DNA of 64,000 nt from Jacaranda mimosifolia (Eukaryota; Streptophyta; Magnoliopsida; Lamiales; Bignoniaceae): positions 5,312,507 through 5,376,506 of the forward strand of contig CM032121.1 of the NCBI GenBank assembly GCA_018894105.1. Direction: 5' to 3'. Under the pieces are notes generated by a model. That model made no database searches, was not told the DNA's origin, and worked only from the letters and a program-made list of their open reading frames with translations. This document shows, in pieces, positions 49,607 to 60,413 of the stretch. The position numbers and the translations under genes are program-made. The stretch's first letter is position 1; each line of letters starts with the position of its first letter.

Positions 49607-50293
49607 TGATATAGGATGGCCCAAAATAGCCCAAACCAGCGAGGTCCAACACTCAATCAACGGCCCAGGACCCAAGTGACTCGTCGACCCTGTTCGATCA
49701 ATCCACCTCAAGCCTAGACAGGAGCTCCATGGCCCTCGGAGCTATTCGACCTTTGTCGACCTGTCCAGGTCGATCCGAAAGGTCGAGCCCCGCACGGTAC
49801 TCTGCCACCGCATTAAATGCGTTGACTGGCAGCACGCCTCCGCATTAATGGCGCATGCCCTCCCCTCACCGTCTGACACAGCAGGCGCCGCAACAGTGCA
49901 CCATCTTGTCCTGCAGCATGAAAGGACATCCAGCTAGCAATATTCAAACGGGGGGAATTGACCAATTACCCCCGGCAGGAGGCGGGAGACCCCTTTGGTA
50001 AGCCAAGGGCTTCCCTGACATTTCCTACAAGGGAGAGGAGTATAAAAACCCTCAACCTTGCCTCTCACAGGTAGGACTCATACACCCTAAAGCCCTTACG
50101 TTCCACTGCTCGATTTCAGAGGTCGAATTATATACTGACTTGAGCGTCAGAGGGCCTAAGCCAAGGGCCACTCGGCTAGCCTAATGTTTGCTGTGATTGC
50201 AGGATTCCAATCCCAAACCAATCCAGAATATCAATACCACGGATCGTGATTCAAACCGAATCCCTATTCATTATCGAAATTGAGCCCTCATCA
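49607..50293 (+). repeat. 5' LTR of the Tat element
   Basis: 687 bp, TGATATAGGATGGCCCAA to CCCTCATCA. A TATA box TATAAAA lies at 50041-50047. The block GACTTGAGCGTC (near 50138-50149) and a stem-loop (50159-50177) follow, downstream of the expected transcript start. U3 is rich in TCGAC and GTCGA motifs. Confidence 0.96.
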
Positions 50294-50295
50294 TT

Positions 50296-50304
50296 TGGCG
50301 CCGT
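50296..50304 (+). other. Primer-binding site of the Tat element
   Basis: TGGCGCCGT begins two bases after the LTR end. It is complementary to the last nine bases I expect for plant tRNA-Asp (ACGGCGCCA), so tRNA-Asp is the likely primer. Confidence 0.65.
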
Positions 50305-50332
50305 CTGTGGAAAGCTAGAATCCTCTATCGAA

Positions 50333-52155
50333 ATGGTGAACACTAGGCGAGCCCCATCCGGGAGGGAGGAGAACCGGAGATCTAGCTCTCCTGCCGCCCG
50401 CCAGAACCAAGGACAAAACGCGCAAGCACCTAGTACGCAGCCGAAACCCATAGTCACTCTCACAATGCCCCAACTGATACAGCTCATCAGTGAGCAAATC
50501 TCAGCACAGATTTCTGCCCAACTTTCTGCCTCACTGAATAGACATGCTGTACAGCCGGAGCCGGCGGCCAGCGCCACTCCCCAGCCTGCAGGCCCAGAAA
50601 GGGCACAGCCAGAAGAGTACGCACAGAGACCGGAGTCCCCTAGACGTCCAGCCCGGAGATAAGCAAGCTCGGGTCATTTTTCAAAGGAGGCAGCCCGCCC
50701 ACCGCCGAGGGAGGAGGTAGTGGACTCCGTAGACCATGACGTTCGGCCCCTTCGAGCCCCGCAGCGCGATAGGGCCGGGCGTTCCAGAGGCAAGCACAAC
50801 CAGGACTAGCAAGAGTGGGAAGAAGTCTCTCAGCAGGTGCAGCAGCTGAATAAGCGCCTGGAGGAACTCTCGAAGAAAAATGCAGACAGGACTGTGCAAT
50901 CGGAGATGCTTTCAAGATTCCGGAGGGAACGGGACTCCTCCTTTGTCCAGGAAATCATCAATGAGCGCATCGCCGTCGATGCGAAGATCCCAACCGGGCT
51001 CCCGAGGTATGACGGTTCCACGGACCCCGAATGAGCATTTGTTGCAGTTTGAGCATGTGATGCAGCTGCATGGGCATAACGAGTATATACATGCAAAGAT
51101 ACTCGTGACCACTTTCCAGGGCGTGGCCCTAGACTGGTTTGTGAAGTTGGAACCGGCGTCCATTTTATCATATGACCAGTTATGTGACAAATTTTTGCAC
51201 CAGTTCGCCAGCAGGAGGAGGGCGAAGCTACCGCACACCCACCTGCACACAGTAAAACAAACTGAGGGCGAGTCTCTGCGGGACTTCTTCACCAGATTCA
51301 ACACCGAGGTGTTGAAGATAGACAGCCCGAGGATAGAATTTTTTATTGATGTGCTGTTTTTGGGCTTAAGGCACAAGGAGTGCGCCAATGCTTTGGTGCG
51401 AGCGCAGCCAAGAACAATGGAGGAGCTCCTTGACTTAGCAGAGAGGACCCAGGAGGAGATGAAAAAAATGAAATATGGCAGCATAGAGGCCGACAAGAAA
51501 AAGGGCAAGGAGAAAGAGGAGAAGCAGAACAGAGAGAGGCGCTGCTCCCCAATCAGACGTTTCCATGACTACACCCCATTCTCCATGCCGAGGAAGGAAG
51601 TACTCTTCGCCATACAACATGATAACCTGTTTAAAAAGCCTCGAAAAATTGCAGAAACTGAGGCTATGAAGAAGTCCGGAAAGTATTACCATTTTCACAA
51701 GCAAAAGGGGCACGACACCGAGGACTGCTTCAATCTGAAAGATGAGATCGAGAGGCTGATCAGGTAGGGACATTTGAAAAAGTTTGTCGAGGAGAGAGCT
51801 TGACGAGATGAGGGGGCGACCGACCGGACTCCTCGTAGAGAAAGGTCAGTCAGCTCGCGACGGGAGGACAAGGGAAAGAAACCAGCCCGTGAAACCCACC
51901 CGCATCAGAGGTGTCATCGACACGATTGCTGGGGGGCCTGCAGGAGGAGACTCCCAAAACGCCAGGAAGCAAACCCAGAGGCAACTTGACTCGACCAAAC
52001 CATCTAAGGTCGAAACTATGTTCCAGTTGACAACCAAGATCGAGCCGATCTCTTTTACTGAGGCAGATGTAGACCACCTCGAGGGTCAGGCCGCAGACCG
52101 AAAGCCCGATTGCCCAATGGTAGTCGCCATTGAGATCGCCAATTTCAAGGTGAGA
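50333..52155 (+). pseudogene. Tat element gag, broken
   Basis: Gag starts at ATG 50333 (VNTRRAPSGREENRRSS). In-frame stops occur at 50660-50662 and 50807-50809, a frameshift occurs near 51026 within GLPRYDGSTDP..EHLLQFEHVM, and further stops at 51765 and near 51801. The retrotransposon Gag domain is clear from about 51030 to 51440 (DWFVKLEPASILSYDQL, FASRRRAK, ESLRDFFTRFNTEVLKI). A CX..H-like segment (KYYHFHKQKGHDTEDCFNLKDEIERLI) replaces a standard zinc knuckle. Another frame change near 51880 leads to the linker GVIDTIAGGPAGGDS, which precedes protease in Tat elements. Confidence 0.88.
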
Positions 52156-52559
52156 AAGGTGCTGTCGACAATGGCAGCTCGGCAAACATCATATTTCTGT
52201 TGACCTTGAACAGGATGAACTTGGGCAAACTGAAATTTGATCCAGTCAGAACTCCCCTAGTCGGATTTGGGGGATCAGAAATTATACCAGAAGGGTCGAT
52301 TAGCCTCTCCACTACATTTGGGCAGGGACATCGCAGCCGAACTTTGATGATCAACTACTTAGTGGTCAATGCCCCTTTTGCTTACAATGTCATTGTTGGT
52401 CGACCAACCCTGAATGACTTCAGAGCCATCGCATCCACATACCACATGAAAATAAAGTTCCCGACCCCCCAGGAGTTGGTGAGATTTTATGCAACATCAA
52501 AGATGTTTGGCGTTGCTACACAATCTCGGTGGACTCCAGCGAGCAGAAAAAGAGACTAG
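52156..52559 (+). pseudogene. Tat element aspartic protease
   Basis: A one-base frameshift near 52157 separates the upstream linker from the protease frame. The active-site region reads VDNGSSANIIF (near 52161-52193), so the usual D-S/T-G is D-N-G. The family blocks VGFGGSEIIPEGSI and NVIVGRPTLNDFRA follow. The protein would have processed the Gag-Pol polyprotein. Confidence 0.8.
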
Positions 52560-54062
52560 AATTGAAGGCCTCGGGGGACGCCCTTGTAGCGAAACCCGAT
52601 GAGGGACCTTCATCGAAAAAGAGAAAGTTGGATGACACAAGGGTCGAGCCGACAGGAGAGTTCAAAATAATTGAGCTCGAACTGGGGAACCTCGACAAGA
52701 CAACGAGGATTGGAGCTGATATAGGGGATCGACTGGAGTGCCGCATGGTCGACTTCCTCCGACGCAATATCGATGTCTTCACATGGAAAGCTGCTGATCT
52801 GCAGGGCATCAACCCCGACATCATTGTCCACAGGCTCAACGTGGACCCTGCCCATAAGCCAATCCGACAGAAGAAGAGAACTTTCAATGCTGAGCGGGCG
52901 CAGATCGTCGAGGAGAAGGTTAGCAAACTTTTAGAAGCTGGTTATATTGTAGAAATCCAATATCCTTCTTGGCTTTATAATGTAGTACTGGTTCCTAAGA
53001 ACGAGGGAAAATGGAGGATGTGTAATGATTTCACAGATTTGAATAAAGCATGTCCTAAGGATCCTTACCCCTTGCCTCGTATTGATTTACTTGTTGATTC
53101 CACGGCTGGTTGCGAATTGCTTAGCATGATGGATGCATTTCAAGGTTACTACCAAATATTCATGGCACCTGAGGATAGGGATAAAACTGCTTTTGTTGTT
53201 CCCAATGGGGTATATTGCTTTTTAGTTATGCCGTTTGGACTTAAGAATGTTGGAGCAACTTACCAAAGATTAGTTAACTTCATGTTCAAGAATGAAATTG
53301 GAAAATCAATGGAGGTTTATGTCGATGACATGATAGTGAAAACAAAGAAAGCAGAAAACCACTTGGTCGACCTGAGCCACACATTTTCCATTCTGAGAGC
53401 TTTCGGTATAAAGCTCAATCCTAACAAATGCACATTCGGGGTTCAAGGAGGAAAATTCCTTGGATATATGGTCAGTCAGAGAGGTATTGAGGCCAACCCG
53501 CAAAAAATTCAAGCAGTTCTAGACATCATTCCACCGCGCACCGTTCGGGAAGTCCAACGCCTCGTTGGCAGAATTATCTTTGGGCAAGTTCATAGCTAAG
53601 CTGGCAGACAAGAGCCTACCTTTCTTCAAAATCTTGCAAAACACAAAGAAATTGGGATTCAAATGGGACGAACAGTGTGATCAAGCTCTAGTCGACCTCA
53701 AGCAACACCTTTCTTCGCCACCTCTCCTCGCCAAGCTCGAGCTTGGAGAAATTTTGCAGGTATATCTGGCGGTCTCTTCGGCTTCCATCAGTTCAGTGTT
53801 AACAACGATGAGAGCTGGAAACCCTTGTCTAGTTTACTATTGCCGCAAGGCTCTTCAGGGGCCCGAACATAACTATTTGGAGATCAAGAAGTTCGCCCTG
53901 GCCGTAGTCACATCAGCAAGAAAACTGCGGCCCTATTTCCAATCCCATACAATTGTGGTACTAACGAACCAGCCGCTAAAGCAGGTGTTGTCCAAGCCAG
54001 ACACTTCGGGTCGACTCACAAAATGGGCTATCGAACTAGGAGAATTCGACATCCAGTTCTAA
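52560..54062 (+). pseudogene. Tat element reverse transcriptase and first RNase H
   Basis: The RT frame has RNIDVFTWKAADLQGI, the EAGYIVEIQYPSWLYNVVLV block, KWRMCNDFTDLNKACPKDPYPLP, MDAFQGYYQI, FLVMPFGLKN and the catalytic box YVDDMIV (near 53318-53338). It ends at a frameshift near 53570, after RLVGRI. RNase H continues in the other frame with SLPFFKIL, CDQALVDLKQHLSSPPLL, YYCRKALQGPEHNYLEIKK and RLTKWAIELGEFDI. An in-frame TAA lies at 54060-54062. About 500 residues in total, as expected for Ty3/Gypsy RT-RNase H. Confidence 0.92.
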
Positions 54063-54660
54063 CCCCGAGCAATAATAAAAGCGCAGGTGCTAGCGGACTT
54101 CATCCTCGAGAGAATCGATCTCCCGATTCGAGAGATGGAGGATGCACCTGGGTAGACCTTACACGTTGATGGGTCCGCGACATCCACTGGAGGAGGAATA
54201 GGCGTATCCCTCTGATCCCCCCTGCCTGAAGACTATGATTTTGCAGTGAAACTCGACTTCCCAGTCACTAATAATGAAGCTGAATATGAGGCACTCATTG
54301 CAGGAATGCGCATGGCCATAGATCGCGGGGTCGATAAGCTAGCGGCCTTTACTGATTCACAGCTGGTCGAGGAGCAGGTCGAGGGAAACTTCGACGCGAG
54401 AGAACATAAAATGACACAGTATCTTACGGAAGTCCAGCAACTAAGGCAGAGGTTTCGAGATTTCTCACTAAGCCAAGTCCCCCAATTAGAAAACGCGCGA
54501 GCAGACGTGCTCTCCAAGCTGGCAAGCTCGATGAAAGGCACAAGAGATAGAACCATAACATTTCTTATCGCCGACCAGCCTTGCATCCCGGCCCCCAACC
54601 CGGGGTTGGTCGAGTACCTCGAAGAAGAAACCCATTCTTGGCAGCACCTGATCAAACTTT
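54063..54660 (+). pseudogene. Second (archaeal-type) RNase H domain of the Tat element
   Basis: In the same frame as RNase H and integrase, LADFILERIDLP leads into LHVDGSATSTGGGIGV (first catalytic Asp), NNEAEYEALIAGMRMA (catalytic Glu), FTDSQLVEEQVEGNF (catalytic Asp), and ENARADVLSKLASS (last acidic residue). A second RNase H between the classical one and integrase is diagnostic of Tat elements. In-frame stops occur at 54153-54155 (TAG) and 54213-54215 (TGA), so it is broken. Confidence 0.88.
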
Positions 54661-55868
54661 ATTTGAGCCAGGGTACCTTACCCGATGATGATAAGCAGGC
54701 TCGCAAACTGAAGGGCTTAGCGCCCAAATATGAGCTGGATGATCACGGACAGTTGTACAGGAGATCGATTGCAGGACCGCCGCTCAGATGTTTAGATCCC
54801 GACTGGGCGAATGAAGTGTTGCAGGAGATACATGTAGGCATTTGCGGAAACCACTCAGGAGGCCGGTCCCTGGCACATAAGATCACGTGATATGGGTATT
54901 TTTGGCCAACTTTGTTGAAGGATTCTGTTGACTTTGCCAGGAAATGCCCATCTTGTCAAGTACATTCGAACATCCAGCACCAACCAGTCGTACCAATGAC
55001 AAATGTTAATATCGCTTGGCCATTCGACCAGTGGAGCATCGACATAGTCGGCTCGTTCCCCAAGACCACCGGCCAGCGGAAGTTTATCATAGTGGCCGTT
55101 GAGTACTTCCCAAAATGGATAGAAGCTGAAGCAGTCCCGAAGATCACTGATGCGGCCATCAAGAGTTTCATATGGAAGAATATTGTTTGCCGTTTCAGGT
55201 TGCCTAAAGTCCTCATCTCAGATAATGGCACCCAATTCCGAAGCAAAAACACAAGAAGATGGTGCGAGACCTTGGGCATTACACAACACTTCACTTCAGT
55301 GGGAAATCCGCAAGCCAATAGGCAGACCGAAGTGACCAACAGAACTGTCCTCGATCATGTTAAGAGACGAATAGCGGGGACGGGAACCAGTTGGGCGGAC
55401 AACCTCTCGGGAGTCCTCTGGGCCTACAGAACCACCCCTCGAACAGCCACAGGCCATAGCCCTTACAGCCTAGTTTATGGGTCTGAAGCAGCAGTCCCGT
55501 CAAAAGTAATCCAGCACACCGCTAGAGTGATCCATTACACTCCAATAGCAAATACATTAGAGAGGGCACTGGACCTAATAACTATAGACGAGAAGCACCA
55601 AGCAGCTTACAACAGAATGCAGAGGTACTGCTCAAAGATGGCGGACCGCTATAACAAGTCGGTATGTCCGCGGAATTTCAAGGTGGGTGATCTCGTCTTA
55701 AAGAAAGTGGAAGTGTCCAGGCCCGTCTGCAAGCTTGACCCGAAGTGGGAAGGACCGTACTCAGTCATCAAAGTGTCTAAAAACAACGCCTATCGATTAG
55801 CAGATGTTGCAGGTCGCGAGCTGCTTCGACCATGGAATGCGGTAAATCTAAAAAAGTTATTTGTATAA
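54661..55868 (+). pseudogene. Tat element integrase
   Basis: The integrase has an HHCC-type zinc-binding region (HVGICGNHSGGRSLAHKI ... CPSCQVH) interrupted by TGA at 54888-54890. The core has catalytic D in DQWSIDIVGSF (near 55029-55061), D in ISDNGTQFRS (near 55216-55245) and E in RQTEVTNRTV (near 55320-55349). Its blocks WAYRTTPRTATGHSPYSLVYG and the C-terminal domain (NFKVGDLVLKKV, KWEGPYSV) are intact. The stop is at 55866-55868. Apart from the single TGA this domain is open. Confidence 0.93.
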
Positions 55869-55934
55869 ATTGTTCATTGGCATCTTTTGTATTGATTAAA
55901 GAACAATCAAGTTCCATCATGATTAAAAAGCACG

Positions 55935-56505
55935 AGACGACCGCAGTAAAGCCTTAGTCGACCCCGTAGTCGATGAAAGGCTTAAACCCATCAAGTCGAG
56001 GCGACAAGCCAAGACCACCTTAATCGACCCCATAGTCGACGAAAAGCTCAAACACATCAAGTCGAGGCGACAAGCCGAGACCACCTTAATCGACCCCATA
56101 GTCGACGAAAGGCTCAAACCCATCAAGTCGAGGCGACAAGCAGAGACCACCTTAATCGACCCCATAGTCGACGAAAGGCTCAAACACATCAAGTCGAGGC
56201 GACAAACCGAGACCACCTTAATCGACCCCGTAGTCGACGAAAGGCTCAAACCCATCAAGTCGAGGCGACAAGCCGAGACCACCTTAATCGACCCCGTAGT
56301 CGACGAAAGGCTCAAACACATCAAGTCGAGGCGACAAGCTGAGACCACCTTAATCGACCCCGTAGTCGACGAAAGGCTTAAACACATCAAGTCGAGGCGA
56401 CAAGCCAAGACCATCTTAGTCGACCCCTTGGTCGACGAAAAGCTCAAAGTCACCCAGTCGGGGCCACGGGCCGAGACCACCTAAGGCGACCCTGTAGTTG
56501 CCAAA
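55935..56505 (+). repeat. 66-bp tandem repeat array within the Tat element
   Basis: About 8.5 copies of a 66-bp unit, spaced exactly 66 bp (the GTCGAGGCGACAA block recurs at 55995, 56061, 56127 and so on to 56391). Each unit carries ATCGACCCC, GTCGACGAAA and GTCGAGGCGA. The last copy is diverged. The period is a multiple of three, so long open frames appear by chance on the minus strand. It sits between integrase and the antisense gene. Confidence 0.95.
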
Positions 56506-56851
56506 AATTCTCAACAAAGTGACGTCGAAGCCCCTAAGGCAGGATCACAAAATCGACGTCACCCTTCGCAGAAACGCCGCTAAGGCTTGGAGTCGAGCTC
56601 CATCGACAAACTCAATTTACACTTTGCTAATTATAAATGGCAACAAAGTTCAACCTATCTTGCAACAGCAAAAAGTGCTCCAAAACCAAGCACTAACTAT
56701 ATCCTAACGACTTGCTTAAACTAGCTCTACAAGGGCTTAAAACAACGTTCGAAAATGAATGGCCGCCCGATGAAAGGCAACAAACTTTATTTCATTCTCA
56801 AAAAGCCTCAATGAGGCATGTACATCAAAATAAAAACAAGTATTACAAGCC

Positions 56852-59313
56852 CTAACCAGAACTGCCAGACCCTTCGAATGGTAATGCGGGAACAGAAGCA
56901 GACGGAGGCTCAGGCGGTGCCATTGCAACGGGCACGGCTGCGGTGAGTGGGCGAGAGGAGCAGGCGGCAGAAGACATAAACAGCCGCTCGACAGATGGGA
57001 AGAAAGAGGCAGCGTTGGCCCGGCCCTCGGAGACTTCATAGGCGAGGTCGCCGGCGAACTCGAACTCTCGACCTACCGCCTTCAGTTTCTTTTGGAGGTC
57101 TACCTTTTGCCTCTCTTCAGGGTTATGTCGACCCCCTCCGCTGCCTCTACCTCGGCTTCAGCCTCGTCGACCTCTTCATCACCAATGGAGCGCAACTGCT
57201 CGTCGAGAGCAAGGCCCATCTTCACGCGATCTTCGTCCCTAACCGCATAGCCCAGGTGCCGCATTTGCGCAATAGCCTTATTAAAGGCACTTCGGGCATC
57301 ATCCAAGGCTAGCACCACGCTTGCATCTTGAAAGGCGGGGCTCACCATGAACTGTTGCACCGCCTCCTTGCAGACCTCCAGAACTAACCGCTCGAACTCT
57401 GTCCTGGCCTCGACCAGGCGCTCTCATCGGCCAGCCGCCCGACCAGATTTATAGGCGACATGGATATCTAGTTCAAGTTTTTTCAGCTTCGCCTCCATCT
57501 TTGTCTGCTCAGTCACCACCAGCAAGACTTGCTGGTCTTTCGCCTCCATTTCTTCGGCGTATTTGGCATTCTCCTTCTGCACCTCCTCGAGCCGCAGTTG
57601 GGCTGACTCAAGCTGGGCCTTCAATGTCTCGGCATCGCCGCCAGCGTCCAACTGCTCACGATCAGCGAGCACCAGCTCGAAGCGGCGGTAAAAATTGTAG
57701 GTGATTTGCCCGACCTGAAACATAAAAGTCATTACTATCCATGCAAGGAAAATCGATTACACAAGCTTACAGCTTACGAGATCTTACCATGTTCACGTGA
57801 TACGCGAGCTCGCAAAGCGCCCCGGGCTGACTCAGGCCCATTATCCTCTTCTGGTCAGCCAGGAACTGACCAGCCAACAACCATTTCAAGGGGTCGACCC
57901 CAGTTGGCCCAGATCCATGAATATAGGACGAGTCGTCCAGAAGTAGGTCGGGGTCACACCCGAACCGAGGATATGGGAACTTCCTCAGGCTAAATAAGGT
58001 CTCCGCACCTCGATCCCCGAAGAGATCGTTACCCGTTGGCATCCCCGACCCTGCGCTCTTTGATTTTTCTTTTTCCCTTCCAGCAGTAATCTTTTTGGGC
58101 GGGGGCCCACTCTGCTCGCCCATAGTTCTTTTTCCCCGACCCGCAGCCCTCTCAATCACTTCTGCTCGACCAAGCGAGGGGGTCGGGGATGGCGTTGGGG
58201 CCGCAGCCTGCCGACGTGGATCGTCGGCTCCAGTTGACCCTTGTCGAGACGTAGCGCCTTGTCTGCACTGCCGGTTCCTTTCGGTGCGAGCCAGTGCATT
58301 AATTCTTGCTCGGTTCATGATTTTGTCCCGATCTGCAAAGAATAAACACAATAGATGTCAAATACAGAAATAAACGCAGCTAAACAACAAAGCATGGCAC
58401 ACATTTCATCTACCTATCTCATAATCATCTGGAAAGTTTAGAGAGGCTAGCGACAACCCAGCCAACACTAACTGCTTCTTCTCGAGGAATACAGTGGCCT
58501 CCACGGGACCAAACTCGATCAGATCCCTCACGAAGGTGTTTGGCCAAGTGGGGGTGTGATTCCCTGGTATCTCGACCTGACCCCCCAACCACTCTTGAGG
58601 AATGTCAAACCCCCCCTTCACTCGAACGAAGAAGTAACGTTTCTTCCACTCCTGCCCATATGAAAAGGAGGGAGCCACGAGAAACTTGTGACGAGGTCGA
58701 GCAGTCAGATAATAAAAGCCCGACTCGTCGGAACTACCAGATTTTCGTGACATGCAGAGATAGAACAGGTTGGAGAAATTTTCGAAGCTGGGGGCCTGGT
58801 CGAACAGGCGCATCAAAACTAGGAAACTACAGAGGGTGGCAAAGCAGTTAGGTAATAGTTGAGTTATGCACACTCGAAGACCCCTAAGCAAGCCTATCAT
58901 ACTATCACTTAAGGGGAACCTCAACCCACATTTGAGTGCATCCTCGAACACTGTTATGCAACCGGCGAGAGCACGGTGCATTCGACCAGGAGGCTCAGGG
59001 GTTAATAGTTGGTATTCGGGAGGAATATGGTAAAGCTCCTTCGGGCGCACCAAATCCATAGGGGTCATTGTTGAAATTATCTCACTATAGTGGTCGGGGT
59101 TGAATAATCGCCCGCGAGAAGGGGGTACCCGGCTGGGCCCAGCTTCTCCACCGCGCGGGCTGCTCGAGCTCCCGGAGCTCGAGCCGCTCGAACCAGAACC
59201 ACCACTAGACAGCCCACCAGAAGGACCAGGAAACTCCCTACGCCCCTCAGACAAGGTGGCCTCACTGTCCCCCCCCCCCCCTGGCTACCCTCAGAACTGA
59301 ACAACCCAAGCAT
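56852..59313 (-). pseudogene. Antisense accessory gene (aORF) of the Tat element, three exons, with a transposon-type N-terminal domain
   Basis: Read on the minus strand, exons 59313-58414, 58332-57788 and 57714-56852 join by clean introns (GTAGAT..TTTGCAG, GTAAGA..TTTCAG). Exon 1 begins MLGLFSSEGSQ and holds a serine/glycine-rich stretch and a domain like the 'putative gypsy type transposon' family (FNPDHYSEI, LRFPLSDSMIGLLRGL, FATLCSFLVLMRLF). Exon 2 is basic and ends CELAYHVNM. Exon 3 is a long coiled coil (ETLKAQLESAQLRLEEVQ). It is disabled by a frameshift at a 13-base homopolymer (59269-59281), a TGA at 57424-57426, and a frameshift near 57105. The function of such antisense Tat genes is unknown. 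Confidence 0.82.
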
Positions 59314-59512
59314 CTCCTTCAAAAGAAAAATAAAGAGAAAGGATTCGGAGAAATGAAGAAGCGGAGGAGCACTTACTGGATATGAAGGTTAAGCCCACAA
59401 AATCTGCGAAGCGAACACAAAGTTTAAGCAGTCTTGCAGCGAAAGATATCTCCTAAACGCTCTTGGAAATTCTGAAGCGGCAAAAGTAAAAATGGGCAGA
59501 ACTACATTAAGC

Positions 59513-59519
59513 ATTTATA
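59513..59519 (-). promoter_or_regulatory. TATA box of the antisense accessory gene
   Basis: On the minus strand CTATAAATGC gives TATAAAT at 59519-59513, about 200 bp upstream of the antisense start codon at 59313 and inside the element, not in the LTR. A GTAAGT donor at about 59373 allows a short leader intron. Confidence 0.5.
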
Positions 59520-59707
59520 GGAAGGGGGCATGGTTACCCAAGCGTCCGCAATAATGGGTGAAGCCGTCACGCCGCCCTACGTAGGCCACGATGTAACCGC
59601 TCAGCAAATGCGCAATACTCTGGTCGATTTTCAAAAACCCTGGTCGATGGTCACTAATATTCACTACTTCCCAACGCCGCTCATCGATTCTTTGTTCGGC
59701 CTTGCGA

Positions 59708-59721
59708 AGTGGGGGGACTCA
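59708..59721 (+). other. Polypurine tract of the Tat element
   Basis: AGTGGGGGGACTCA directly precedes the 3' LTR start TGATATAGG at 59722. It is the expected plus-strand primer. Confidence 0.75.
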
Positions 59722-60408
59722 TGATATAGGATGGCCCAAAATAGCCCAAACCAGCGAGGTCCAACACTCAATCAACGGCTCAGGACTCAAGTGACTCGTC
59801 GACCCTGTTCGATCAATCCACCTCAAGCCTAGACAGGCGCTCCATGTCCCTCAGAGCTATTCGACCTTTGTTGACCTGTCCAGGTCAATCCGAAAGGTTG
59901 AGCCCCGCACGGTACTCTGCCACCGCATTAAATGCGTTGACTGGCAGCACGCCTCCACATTAATAGCGCATGCCCTCCCTTCACCGTCTGACACAGCAGG
60001 CACCGCAACAGTGCACCATCTTGTCCTGCAGCATGAAAGGACATCCAGCTGGCAATATTCAAACGGGGGGAATTGACCAATTACCCCCGGTAGGAGGCGG
60101 GAGACCCCTTTGGTAAGCCAAAGGCTTCCCTGACATTTCCTACAAGGGAGAGGAGTATAAAAACCCTCAATCTTGCCTCTCACAGGTAAGACTCATACAC
60201 CCTAAAGCCCTTACGTTCCACTACTCGATTTTAGAGGTCAAATTATATATTGACTTGAGCGTCAGAGGGCCTAAGCCGAGGGCCACTCGGCTAGCCTAAT
60301 ATTTGCTGTGATTGCAGGATTCCAATCCCAAACCAATCCAAAATATCAATACCGCAGATCGTGATTCAAACCGAATCCCTATTCATTATCGAAATTGAAC
60401 CCTCATCA
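59722..60408 (+). repeat. 3' LTR of the Tat element
   Basis: 687 bp, same length as the 5' copy, TATA box at 60156-60162, perfect stem-loop at 60274-60292. Twenty-two of 27 differences from the 5' LTR are C to T or G to A in this copy, as expected for deamination of methylated cytosine. Confidence 0.96.
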
Positions 60409-60413
60409 CTTTC

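Larger units (their letters stand above)
49607..60408 (+). mobile_element. Tat-lineage Ty3/Gypsy LTR retrotransposon, complete but mutated
   Basis: The 10,802-bp element has two 687-bp LTRs (27 differences, about 96% identity) and a perfect 5-bp target duplication CTTTC (49602-49606 and 60409-60413). Order: LTR, primer-binding site, gag, protease, reverse transcriptase, RNase H, a second RNase H, integrase, tandem array, antisense gene, polypurine tract, LTR. The second RNase H and the accessory antisense gene between integrase and the 3' LTR are hallmarks of the Tat group (Retand/Grande/Ogre relatives). gag and pol carry several stops and frameshifts, so it is not autonomous now. Confidence 0.96.

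Noticed and set aside
50912..51508. 198-codon minus-strand open frame over gag
   Set aside because: Shadow of the Gag reading frame; composition follows the plus-strand codons and no domain is recognisable.
55923..56480. 185-codon minus-strand open frame
   Set aside because: It is the 66-bp tandem array read in a frame kept open by the 22-codon period; the repeated peptide matches no known protein.
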